This document shows positions 1 through 5,590 of a stretch of DNA of 7,748 nt, piece after piece. The stretch spans positions 1 through 7,748 of the forward strand of contig DQHP01000075.1 in assembly GCA_003524435.1 (NCBI GenBank), given 5' to 3'. The notes under the pieces are model-generated. The model saw nothing but the letters and a program-made list of their open reading frames with translations, searched no databases and was not told where the DNA came from. Numbering within the stretch: position 1 is the first letter of the stretch; every line of letters begins with the position of its first letter. The DNA is from Microbacterium sp. (GTDB lineage: Bacteria > Actinomycetota > Actinomycetes > Actinomycetales > Microbacteriaceae). The translations under genes and the position numbers were made by a program.

Positions 1-1
1 C

Positions 2-58
2 AGCATCCGCCACCGCACGTCGGCCTCCGCGCCGACCCACCTGCTGCTCGCGCGCTGA
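2..58 (+). CDS. 3' end of an unidentified gene entering from the left edge (partial)
   Basis: An open frame runs from the window edge to a TGA at 56-58 and encodes 18 residues ending PTHLLLAR. All 18 codons end in G or C, whereas the other two forward frames do not show this, so the frame looks like real coding sequence of a high-GC actinobacterium. The tail is too short to assign a family. The stop is followed directly by the repeat-rich intergenic region, which fits the end of a transcription unit. Reading on the opposite strand cannot be excluded. Confidence 0.45.
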   Translation, partial: SIRHRTSASAPTHLLLAR

Positions 59-72
59 CTGGCCTGCCTGCT

Positions 73-193
73 CATAACTCCTGCCGCACCCGCACCCGCA
101 CCCGCACCCGCATAACTCCGGAAGTTTTTCGAGGATCGGCGTCATCTGAGCCGCTCCCACCACGATTCCGGCGGTTCCTCCGGAGTTATGCGG
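73..193. repeat. Inverted-repeat element A: three copies of CATAACTCC
   Basis: The 9-mer CATAACTCC occurs at 73-81 and again at 111-119 in the same orientation, and its reverse complement GGAGTTATG occurs at 182-190. The second and third copies belong to a perfect 15-base inverted repeat: CCGCATAACTCCGGA at 108-122 and TCCGGAGTTATGCGG at 179-193, separated by 56 bases. Either upstream copy could pair with the downstream copy, so alternative hairpins are possible. It lies between a gene end and the promoter region of the oxidoreductase. It may be a dispersed intergenic repeat of the REP type or a terminator-like structure. There is no T-tract after it. Confidence 0.7.
86..109. repeat. Tandem hexamer (GCACCC) x4
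   Basis: Four perfect consecutive copies of GCACCC lie between the first two CATAACTCC copies of element A. Such a short perfect tandem array can change copy number by replication slippage. It lies outside any gene I can support. Confidence 0.85.
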
Positions 194-221
194 CGGCGCC
201 GACGGGCGTAACACCCTCCGC

Positions 222-227
222 TATACG
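222..227 (+). promoter_or_regulatory. Weak candidate -10 box (TATACG) upstream of the oxidoreductase
   Basis: TATACG resembles the TATAAT -10 consensus in an otherwise GC-rich leader and lies about 90 bases before the ATG at 318. No convincing -35 hexamer is seen at the usual distance. Transcription could equally start further downstream, near the palindrome at 258-267. Confidence 0.2.
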
Positions 228-257
228 TGACACACCCGTTGGGAACAACCCCGGTGA

Positions 258-267
258 CAACGCGTTG
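258..267. promoter_or_regulatory. Palindrome CAACGCGTTG, possible operator
   Basis: This perfect 10-base palindrome with a central CG lies 50 bases upstream of the oxidoreductase start. Short palindromes centred on CG are typical of operators for dimeric repressors such as the LacI family. No matching regulator gene is visible and the site occurs once, so the role is inferred from position and symmetry only. Confidence 0.3.
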
Positions 268-317
268 CGGGTGAGCAAGACTGGGTAACGGCCTGGACAC
301 TTGACGGAAGGCGCACG

Positions 318-1742
318 ATGGCGACAAACGAGTATGACCTCATTGTTCTTGGTGGCGGACCGGTCGGCGAGAACGTCGCAGACCGTGTGGTGCAGGCGGG
401 GCTCACAGCAATCATCGTTGAGAGTGAGCTCGTCGGCGGCGAGTGCTCCTACTGGGCCTGCATGCCGTCGAAAGCGTTACTCCGCTCAGCCCAGGCGCTG
501 CGCGCGGCCCGGAACGTGGATGGTGCAAAACAGGCAGTGACCGGGAGTGTCGATGTGCGGGCCGTTCTTGCCCGCCGCGACTCTTTCACCTCGAACTGGT
601 CAGATGACGGACAGGTTGGCTGGCTCGAATCGGCCGGCATTGATCTCGCACGCGGGCATGGCCGCCTCAGTGGCGATCGCGAAGTTATCGTCACTGACGC
701 TGACGGCGCCACTCGCGTGTTGAAAGCCCGTCACGCCGTGGCCGTGAGCACGGGCACGGATGCTTCGATCGCGCCCATTGACGGACTTGCGGATGCTGCG
801 CCCTGGACGAGCCGCGACGCGACGAGCGCGCAGGAGATCCCCGCATCCCTCGCCATCATCGGCGGCGGAGTCGTCGGAGTCGAGATGGCGACCGCGTATG
901 CCAGCCTCGGCGCGCACGTGACAGTGATTGCCAGGGGAGAACTGCTGGGCGGGATGGAGCCGTTCGCGGCAGAGCTCGTCGGCGACGGCCTGCGTGACCT
1001 CGGCGTGGATATCCGCACGAACACCGACACGACGCACGTTCGTCGCACGGGTGGCCGGGTCACGATCACGCTCGGCGACGGCAGCGAGGTCGTCGCCGAA
1101 GAGGTGCTCGTCGCCACCGGTCGCTCTCCTCGAAGCGAAGACATCGGGCTGGAGGTCGCCGATCTCGAGCCGGGGAAGTACATCAGCACGGATGACACGC
1201 TCCGGGTGCCGGGCAGCGACTGGCTGTACGCGGTGGGGGATGTGAATGGCCGGGTGCTGCTGACTCACCAGGGCAAGTACCAGGCGCGGGCGGCGGGTGA
1301 TGTGATTGTCGCGCGCGCGAGGGGCGACGAGATAGACGACGCGGCCTGGGGGCGCCATGTCGCCACCGCAGACCACGCGGCTGTGCCACAGGTCGTCTTC
1401 GGCGAGCCGGAGATCGCCTCTGTCGGTCTCACGGCAAAGGCCGCCGAGGATGCTGGATATTCCACCCGCGTCATCGATCAGAACCTCGGCGCCATTGCCG
1501 GTGCGGCGCTGCGCGAGGACGGCTATAGCGGGCAGGCGCGGATGGTCGTTGACACGGAGCGCGACGTCATCCTCGGTGTCACTTTCGTCGGCCCTGATGT
1601 TGCCGATCTTCTGCAGGCGGCCACGATCGCTGTCGTCGGTGAGGTGTCGATTTCGCGGCTGTGGCATGCGGTGCCCGCATATCCGACGGTGAGTGAAATC
1701 TGGCTACGACTGTTGGAATCGTATGGTCGGGATTCTGCTTAA
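318..1742 (+). CDS. FAD/NAD(P)-dependent pyridine nucleotide-disulfide oxidoreductase (dihydrolipoyl dehydrogenase/mercuric reductase-like)
   Basis: A 474-residue cytosolic flavoprotein of the class I disulfide oxidoreductase family, which moves electrons from NAD(P)H through FAD and a cysteine pair. The N-terminal FAD-binding glycine motif GGGPVGE is at residues 12-18. The redox pair is C43/C48 in GGECSYWACMPSK (the usual form is GGTCLNVGCIPSK). A second Rossmann motif, GGGVVGVEMA, for NAD(P)H is at 182-191. The FAD-contacting YAVGDVNG is at 304-311, and the C-terminal dimerisation domain spans roughly 355-470. In the C-terminal signature, which is HPTxSE in lipoamide dehydrogenases, the sequence is YPTVSE (455-460), so the catalytic-base histidine is replaced by Tyr while the partner Glu remains. 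No C-terminal cysteines of mercuric reductase type are present. The ATG at 318 follows GGAAGG (306-311) with six bases spacing. It appears to be monocistronic with no 2-oxoacid dehydrogenase genes nearby, so the true substrate is unknown. Confidence 0.9.
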   Translation: MATNEYDLIVLGGGPVGENVADRVVQAGLTAIIVESELVGGECSYWACMPSKALLRSAQALRAARNVDGAKQAVTGSVDVRAVLARRDSFTSNWSDDGQVGWLESAGIDLARGHGRLSGDREVIVTDADGATRVLKARHAVAVSTGTDASIAPIDGLADAAPWTSRDATSAQEIPASLAIIGGGVVGVEMATAYASLGAHVTVIARGELLGGMEPFAAELVGDGLRDLGVDIRTNTDTTHVRRTGGRVTITLGDGSEVVAEEVLVATGRSPRSEDIGLEVADLEPGKYISTDDTLRVPGSDWLYAVGDVNGRVLLTHQGKYQARAAGDVIVARARGDEIDDAAWGRHVATADHAAVPQVVFGEPEIASVGLTAKAAEDAGYSTRVIDQNLGAIAGAALREDGYSGQARMVVDTERDVILGVTFVGPDVADLLQAATIAVVGEVSISRLWHAVPAYPTVSEIWLRLLESYGRDSA

Positions 1743-1756
1743 AGTCCCATCCGGTT

Positions 1757-1784
1757 TCTCATCTGCTCCGAATAGCGGATGAAA
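1757..1784 (+). terminator. Candidate hairpin terminator after the oxidoreductase
   Basis: CATCTGCT at 1760-1767 can pair with AGCGGATG at 1774-1781 (one G-U pair) around a six-base loop; T1759-A1782 extends the stem. It starts 15 bases after the stop codon at 1742, the right place for a terminator. There is no run of T after it, so an intrinsic terminator of the E. coli type is not shown. Confidence 0.35.
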
Positions 1785-1830
1785 CAGTTCCTGATGTCTG
1801 CCGCATCCCGTACGCTCGAACCCGAAACTG

Positions 1831-1835
1831 AGGAG
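1831..1835 (+). promoter_or_regulatory. Strong Shine-Dalgarno AGGAG serving a short upstream reading frame
   Basis: AGGAG lies eight bases before the ATG at 1844 and two before the ATG at 1838, far from the ATPase start at 1885. It is the best ribosome binding site in the region, yet it serves a 14- to 16-codon frame rather than the ATPase. This is the main reason for proposing a leader peptide. The ATPase's own candidate site, GAGGA at 1868-1872, has a long 12-base spacing. Confidence 0.5.
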
Positions 1836-1837
1836 AC

Positions 1838-1888
1838 ATGACCATGAAGGCGGGTCAGAGCATAACTGAGGAACGGACGAGTACATGA
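1838..1888 (+). CDS. Possible leader peptide, translationally coupled to the ABC importer
   Basis: A 16-codon frame reads MTMKAGQSITEERTST, or 14 codons if the second ATG at 1844 is used, which has the better spacing from AGGAG at 1831-1835. Its TGA stop (1886-1888) overlaps the ATPase ATG (1885-1887) as ATGA, the same junction seen between the later genes of this operon. This arrangement suggests that ribosomes ending here re-initiate on the ATPase. No codon run typical of amino-acid attenuators is visible. No homologue is known to me, and the frame may be only a translational enhancer or chance. Confidence 0.4.
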   Translation: MTMKAGQSITEERTST

Positions 1889-2715
1889 TCGAGTTCCGCT
1901 CGGTATCCAAACGCTTTCCCGACGGCACGCTCGCAGTCGAGGATTTCAGCCTCGTGTTGCCCTCGCGCAAGACGACCGTGTTCGTCGGATCATCCGGAAG
2001 TGGCAAGACGACTCTGTTGCGGATGATTAACCGTATGGTCGAGCCCACTGGCGGCGATGTCGAGATCGACGGCGAAAGCGTGCTCGGTAAAGACCCGGTG
2101 GCGCTGCGCCGCGGCATCGGCTACGTCATGCAGAACTCGGGGCTCATGCCCCATTTCTCGGTCATCGACAACGTTGCCACTGTGTTGCGGTTGGTCGGCA
2201 CTTCGAAGAAGCAGGCGCATGAGCGTGCGCGCGAGCTGCTCGACACCGTCGGCCTGGATCGTGCGCTTGCTGATCGCTACCCGAGCCAGCTCTCTGGCGG
2301 GCAGCAGCAGCGAGTAGGAGTGGCGCGTGGCCTCGCGGCTGACCCGAATATCCTGCTCATGGATGAGCCCTTTGGCGCGGTCGACCCCATCGTGCGTGCT
2401 GATCTGCAACAGGAGCTCATCCGCTTGCAGCGTGAACTCGATAAGACCGTGGTTTTTGTCACCCACGACATTGATGAGGCGTTCCTCCTCGGCGACCAGG
2501 TCGTCATTCTCGATAAGGCCGCACGCGTTGTCCAGGTCGGCAGTCCCAGTGAGATCATTGAAAACCCGGCCGATGATTTTGTCGCGGCGTTCATCGGTGT
2601 TGAGCGGGGCAAGCGAGCGCTGACCTTGAAGCAGACACCCAACGGCACCGTCGTCGTGGACGCCGACGGACGTACGCAGGGCGCCCTCGTGGATGAGCCG
2701 TCGAGGACACCATGA
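1885..2715 (+). CDS. Osmoprotectant (glycine betaine/choline-type) ABC transporter ATP-binding protein
   Basis: A 276-residue ATPase of the ProV/OpuCA group that powers import of quaternary amine osmoprotectants from the cytoplasmic face of the membrane. All nucleotide-binding elements are intact: Walker A GSSGSGKT (35-42), Q-loop Q83, signature LSGGQ (136-140), Walker B ILLMDEP (156-162) and H-loop H194. The family assignment rests on the ATPase sequence style (GYVMQNSGLMPH, DEPFGAVDPIVR) and on the partner genes. ProV and OpuCA are usually near 380-400 residues with two CBS domains; here only about 35 residues follow the ATPase core, so CBS-based ionic-strength sensing is absent. It is the first main gene of the importer operon and its stop overlaps the next start as ATGA (2712-2715). 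It corresponds to opuCA/proV in role; no exact symbol is assigned. Confidence 0.9.
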   Translation: MIEFRSVSKRFPDGTLAVEDFSLVLPSRKTTVFVGSSGSGKTTLLRMINRMVEPTGGDVEIDGESVLGKDPVALRRGIGYVMQNSGLMPHFSVIDNVATVLRLVGTSKKQAHERARELLDTVGLDRALADRYPSQLSGGQQQRVGVARGLAADPNILLMDEPFGAVDPIVRADLQQELIRLQRELDKTVVFVTHDIDEAFLLGDQVVILDKAARVVQVGSPSEIIENPADDFVAAFIGVERGKRALTLKQTPNGTVVVDADGRTQGALVDEPSRTP

Positions 2716-3395
2716 ATTGGGTTAGTGACAACCTCGACCTCATTCTTGATCTGACTCTCACGCATTTGCGCCAGAGTGCGATCGCGATTGTGATCGGTTT
2801 CGTTCTTTCCTTGCCGCTGGGCTGGGTCGCCTGGCGGTACAAACTCGTGCGCGGACCGGTCATCATTCTGACCGGACTCCTCTATACGATTCCCTCGCTT
2901 GCGCTGCTGATTCTGCTGCCTTCCGTGCTCGGCTACCAGGCGCGCCTTGAGATCAACCTCATTGTGGGGCTCACGATCTACGCGGTCGCGATCCTCGTGC
3001 GCTCGGTCGCCGACGGACTCGACTCGGTCGACCCCGATGTGCGCCAGGCTGCGACGGCTGTCGGCTACGGCGGCTTCCGCCGATTCTGGACTGTTGACCT
3101 GCCGCTCGCGGGCCCGGTCATCCTCGCCGGACTCCGCGTTGCGGCCGTCAGCACGATCTCGCTTGCCACGGTTGGCATCCTCGTCGGCGTGGAGAACCTC
3201 GGCTACCTGTTCACGAACGGGCTGCAGCGCCGCATCATCCCCGAGGTCCTTGCGGGAGTACTCGCGGTCGTCATCATCGCGCTCATCATCGATCTGTTGC
3301 TCATGCTCGCTGGCCGCGCTGTGATGCCGTGGACACGGGCAGCGGCAACGGTGAGCTCACGCCGACGGATCCTGCCGATGAGGGCTGCCGCATGA
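2712..3395 (+). CDS. Osmoprotectant ABC transporter permease, first subunit
   Basis: A 227-residue integral membrane protein of the binding-protein-dependent permease fold, forming half of the translocation path for the importer. Hydrophobic segments are visible at about 21-41, 50-72, 80-98, 131-158 and 178-202. The cytoplasmic EAA-type loop that docks on the ATPase is at 112-131 (AATAVGYGGFRRFWTVDLP). The length matches OpuCB/OpuCD-type permeases (about 210-240). The start is fixed by the ATGA overlap with the ATPase and by GAGG at 2703-2706 with five bases spacing. Its own stop overlaps the next permease start in the same way. The C-terminal end is short and arginine-rich (about residues 203-227), as expected for a cytoplasmic tail. 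Confidence 0.88.
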   Translation: MNWVSDNLDLILDLTLTHLRQSAIAIVIGFVLSLPLGWVAWRYKLVRGPVIILTGLLYTIPSLALLILLPSVLGYQARLEINLIVGLTIYAVAILVRSVADGLDSVDPDVRQAATAVGYGGFRRFWTVDLPLAGPVILAGLRVAAVSTISLATVGILVGVENLGYLFTNGLQRRIIPEVLAGVLAVVIIALIIDLLLMLAGRAVMPWTRAAATVSSRRRILPMRAAA

Positions 3396-4120
3396 ATCTC
3401 TTCGCGGATGCTTTCGCCTGGCTGTTCTCTCCAGAACGGCTAGAGGGCCAGTACGCGCTGCCCGTGCTGCTCGGCCAGCACATTTTCTATACGGTCATCT
3501 CGGTGCTGATCGCGGCGGCTATCGCTGTGCCGATCGGCTGGCTCATTGGTCATACTGGCCGCGGTCGAGAGTTCGCCGTAGCGGTCTCTGGTGCCGCGCG
3601 CGCGGTGCCCTCATTTGGACTCATGGTGCTGCTCGTGCTGCTGCTCGGAGTGTTGCGCGTGCCCGAGGCGGCGACCATCACGTTCGTCCTGCTGGCAATT
3701 CCGTCTCTGTTGGCCGGGGCCTACACCGGGCTTGAGGCGATCGATCGTCGTACCATCGACGCGGCACGGGCCACCGGCATGACGCAGTGGCAGGTGTTCT
3801 GGAAGGTCGAGGTGCCTCTGGGCATGCCGCTGCTGATCGGCGGCCTGCGCGCGGCAACACTTCAGGTCATTGCCACCGTCACCATCGCCGCCTACGTCAA
3901 CCTCGGTGGGCTCGGCTGGCCGATCATCCAGGGCATTCCGCTGCGGCGCTTCGATCAGGTGCTCGGCGGTGCGATCCTTGTCGCCGTCCTCGCCCTCATC
4001 GCCGATCTGCTGCTCGCCCTCGCACAGCGCATGGCCGTTCCCCCCGGCATCCGTGTCGCAAAGCCCACAACGACGTCGCCGAGGGCGCTGCGACGTGCAG
4101 CATCCACGGCATCCGCCTGA
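3392..4120 (+). CDS. Osmoprotectant ABC transporter permease, second subunit
   Basis: A 242-residue permease, paralogous in fold to the preceding gene; the two probably form a heterodimeric channel. Hydrophobic segments are at about 29-53, 71-89, 94-111, 144-168 and 191-214, and the EAA loop is at 124-142 (DAARATGMTQWQVFWKVEV). The frame is open further upstream, with an ATG at 3329 that would add 21 polar residues. The start at 3392 is preferred because it overlaps the previous stop as ATGA, has GAGGG (3380-3384) seven bases upstream, and begins with MNLFADAFAWLF, usual for these proteins. The C-terminus carries an unusual hydrophilic Thr/Ala/Arg-rich tail from about residue 219, probably cytoplasmic. 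Confidence 0.88.
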   Translation: MNLFADAFAWLFSPERLEGQYALPVLLGQHIFYTVISVLIAAAIAVPIGWLIGHTGRGREFAVAVSGAARAVPSFGLMVLLVLLLGVLRVPEAATITFVLLAIPSLLAGAYTGLEAIDRRTIDAARATGMTQWQVFWKVEVPLGMPLLIGGLRAATLQVIATVTIAAYVNLGGLGWPIIQGIPLRRFDQVLGGAILVAVLALIADLLLALAQRMAVPPGIRVAKPTTTSPRALRRAASTASA

Positions 4121-4132
4121 CTCCCCACCAGT

Positions 4133-4137
4133 AAGGA
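4133..4137 (+). promoter_or_regulatory. Shine-Dalgarno AAGGA of the binding-protein gene
   Basis: AAGGA lies five bases before the ATG at 4143. It fixes the start of the lipoprotein gene, whose frame is open far upstream inside the permease. Unlike the other operon junctions there is a 22-base gap, so this gene is translated independently of its upstream neighbour, consistent with the need for more binding protein than permease. Confidence 0.6.
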
Positions 4138-4142
4138 ACCTC

Positions 4143-5057
4143 ATGTTCACAGCTAGAAAGTCACGTCTCGCTCTCGCGATGGGTGTCGCGCTCTCCGCGT
4201 CCCTCGCGCTCGCCGGCTGCGCGAGCAGCAACCCGCTCGATGCCCCCGACAACGGGGGAGATGCGGCATCCGACACCATCGTTATCGGCTCGCAGGCCTA
4301 TTACTCGAACGAGATCATCGCCGAGATCTATGCGCAGGCGCTGGAAGCCGAGGGCTTCGAGGTCGACAGGCAGTTCAACATCGGACAGCGCGATGCGTAC
4401 ATGCCCGACCTCGAATCCGGTGCGATCGGCCTGTTCCCGGAGTACACCGGAAACCTGCTCGAGTACTACGATGACGCTGCAGATGCCACGAGCCCCGACG
4501 ACGTCTATGCCGCGCTGCAGGATGCTCTGCCCGAAGGTCTCACGGCGCTGGACTATGCCGAGGCCAGCGATCAGGACACGTACACCGTGACCAAAGAGTT
4601 TGCTGAGGCGAACAACTTGACCACGATCGCTGATCTCGCGAACGTCAGCGAAAAGGTCACGATCGGTGGCGCTCCCGAGTTCGAGCAGCGTCCTTACGGC
4701 CCGGCTGGCGCCAAGGAGGTCTACGGTGTCGACCTCGGGTTCTCTGCGACGGGTGACACGACACTCGAATCGTTGCTCGCAGGGAAGATCCAGGTCGCTG
4801 ACATCTACAGCGCCGACCCGGCCTTTGAAACCGAAGACATCGTGGCGCTGGAGGACCCAGAGAGTCTCATCCTTGCGTCGAACGTCGTGCCGATCGCCTC
4901 GAGCGCTGTTTCTGACGAGATTGCCGACGTCATCAATGCCGTCAGCGCCGAGCTCTCAGCAGAAGACCTTGTCGCCATGGGCGTGCAGAGCACGGTCGAT
5001 CAGATGTCGCCCGAGGACATCGCAACCCAGTGGCTGGAAGACAAGGGCCTCATCTGA
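4143..5057 (+). CDS. Osmoprotectant ABC transporter substrate-binding lipoprotein (OpuAC/OpuCC-like)
   Basis: A 304-residue extracytoplasmic binding protein that captures the quaternary amine substrate and hands it to the permeases. A signal peptide is clear: positive N-terminus (ARKSR), hydrophobic core 9-24 and lipobox LAGC with C26 as the lipidated residue, so it is anchored to the outer face of the membrane. The mature domain starts with TIVIGSQAYYSNEIIAEIY (45-63) and contains the family hallmark LFPEYTGNLLEYY (97-109). Tyrosines Y53, Y54, Y101, Y108, Y109 and Y222 are candidates for the aromatic cage that holds a trimethylammonium group. The start is set by the signal peptide and by AAGGA at 4133-4137. 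The substrate could be glycine betaine, choline, carnitine or a related compound; the sequence alone does not decide. It is the last gene of the operon. Confidence 0.9.
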   Translation: MFTARKSRLALAMGVALSASLALAGCASSNPLDAPDNGGDAASDTIVIGSQAYYSNEIIAEIYAQALEAEGFEVDRQFNIGQRDAYMPDLESGAIGLFPEYTGNLLEYYDDAADATSPDDVYAALQDALPEGLTALDYAEASDQDTYTVTKEFAEANNLTTIADLANVSEKVTIGGAPEFEQRPYGPAGAKEVYGVDLGFSATGDTTLESLLAGKIQVADIYSADPAFETEDIVALEDPESLILASNVVPIASSAVSDEIADVINAVSAELSAEDLVAMGVQSTVDQMSPEDIATQWLEDKGLI

Positions 5058-5068
5058 GTATCCGCGGC

Positions 5069-5148
5069 ACACTTGCAGGGCGATCAGACGGATGCAGGGC
5101 GAAACGGCGCCTTTCCACCCTGCGGCCGTACTTTCGCCCTGCAAGTGT
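5069..5148. repeat. Inverted-repeat element B: three copies of TGCAGGGCGA after the importer operon
   Basis: ACACTTGCAGGGCGA (5069-5083) is a perfect reverse complement of TCGCCCTGCAAGTGT (5134-5148), 15 bases with a 50-base loop. A middle copy, TGCAGGGCGAAA (5093-5104), pairs perfectly with TTTCGCCCTGCA (5132-5143), 12 bases with a 27-base loop; four further pairs inside are possible (CGGC 5105-5108 with GCCG 5125-5128). The two hairpins share the downstream arm and exclude each other. Starting 12 bases after the operon stop, it could end transcription or protect the mRNA 3' end. The absence of a T-tract leaves this open, and a dispersed repeat family is equally likely. Confidence 0.75.
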
Positions 5149-5179
5149 AAGGCGAGCGGGCGACCCCGCGTTGGCCTGA

Positions 5180-5185
5180 GACAAT
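5180..5185 (+). promoter_or_regulatory. Candidate -10 box (GACAAT) for a leaderless transcript
   Basis: GACAAT matches the -10 consensus at four of six positions and ends five bases before the ATG at 5191. A start site at or next to that A would give an mRNA without a 5' leader, which is common in Actinobacteria. No clear -35 hexamer is seen. Confidence 0.3.
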
Positions 5186-5190
5186 GGGGG

Positions 5191-5568
5191 ATGCCCGGAC
5201 CCATGATCAGCGCACGCGAGGTCGCCCAGCGACTCGACATTCCTCTCGAGATGGCCGCCCGTCACGGACTCGACGGCGGAATGCGTGAAGAAGCAGTCAC
5301 AGCACTCGAGCAGGACCCGCCCGCGTGGCTCGTCCAATCACGGGCGAACCGTAAAAAGGGCGCTCGCCCCGTCTGGGTCACGTTGAAATGCGATGTCTGC
5401 GGGTTCACGGAGTCCGCGCGGCCGAAGAAATGGTGGCCGGAGTTCACCTATCTCAGCTGCCGCGATCATGCTCCCGGGGATCTTCCTGCGCAAGGATCTG
5501 ACCAGCACCGCACCGAGATCGAAGGCGTCGGCGGCCGTTTCATCGGCATCGTGGACGTGACCGTTTAG
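5191..5568 (+). CDS. Small hypothetical protein with a putative zinc ribbon
   Basis: A 125-residue protein I cannot assign to a named family. Residues 6-45 are helical in character (SAREVAQRLDIP followed by a Glu/Ala-rich stretch), ending in DPPAWLVQSR (42-51). C67-x2-C70 and C90-x2-H93 (CDVC and CRDH) form a plausible CCCH zinc ribbon around the tryptophan-rich segment PKKWWPEF (78-85). The C-terminal 30 residues are hydrophilic and end in a short strand, FIGIVDVTV. No signal peptide or membrane segment is visible, so it is probably cytosolic. The start is uncertain: ATG 5191 could be leaderless, while ATG 5203 has GGGGG 12 bases upstream and would give 121 residues. The long upstream open frame through the binding-protein gene is non-coding overlap. 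Its DPPxWL segment reminds me of short conserved actinobacterial proteins of unknown function, but that is not a firm assignment. Confidence 0.7.
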   Translation: MPGPMISAREVAQRLDIPLEMAARHGLDGGMREEAVTALEQDPPAWLVQSRANRKKGARPVWVTLKCDVCGFTESARPKKWWPEFTYLSCRDHAPGDLPAQGSDQHRTEIEGVGGRFIGIVDVTV

Positions 5569-5590
5569 CCACGCCTACACCCCACGAAAT

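Noticed and set aside
136..202. Crossing pair TCGGCG (136-141) with CGCCGA (197-202) in element A, similar to the crossing pair in element C
   Set aside because: It is only six GC-rich bases with unequal spacers on the two sides, so chance is a sufficient explanation.
600..1667. Long minus-strand open frame (355 codons) opposite the oxidoreductase
   Set aside because: It lies wholly antisense to a gene with intact cofactor motifs, and its translation has the His/Arg/Asp-rich composition of a shadow frame in high-GC DNA with no recognisable domain.
3870..4142. Upstream in-frame extension of the binding-protein gene
   Set aside because: It overlaps permease 2 out of frame and would bury the clear lipoprotein signal peptide and the AAGGA ribosome site.
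3611..4279. Minus-strand open frame (222 codons) across permease 2 and the binding-protein start
   Set aside because: It is antisense to two well-supported genes and has low-complexity composition without recognisable motifs.
4666..5190. Upstream in-frame extension of the zinc-ribbon gene into the binding-protein gene
   Set aside because: The extension is Arg/Ser-rich out-of-frame translation of the binding-protein gene and of repeat element B; conserved-looking sequence begins only at about 5191-5203.
5569..5590. Terminator between the convergent zinc-ribbon and AI-2E genes
   Set aside because: The 22-base gap contains no inverted repeat; any terminator must lie within the opposing gene.
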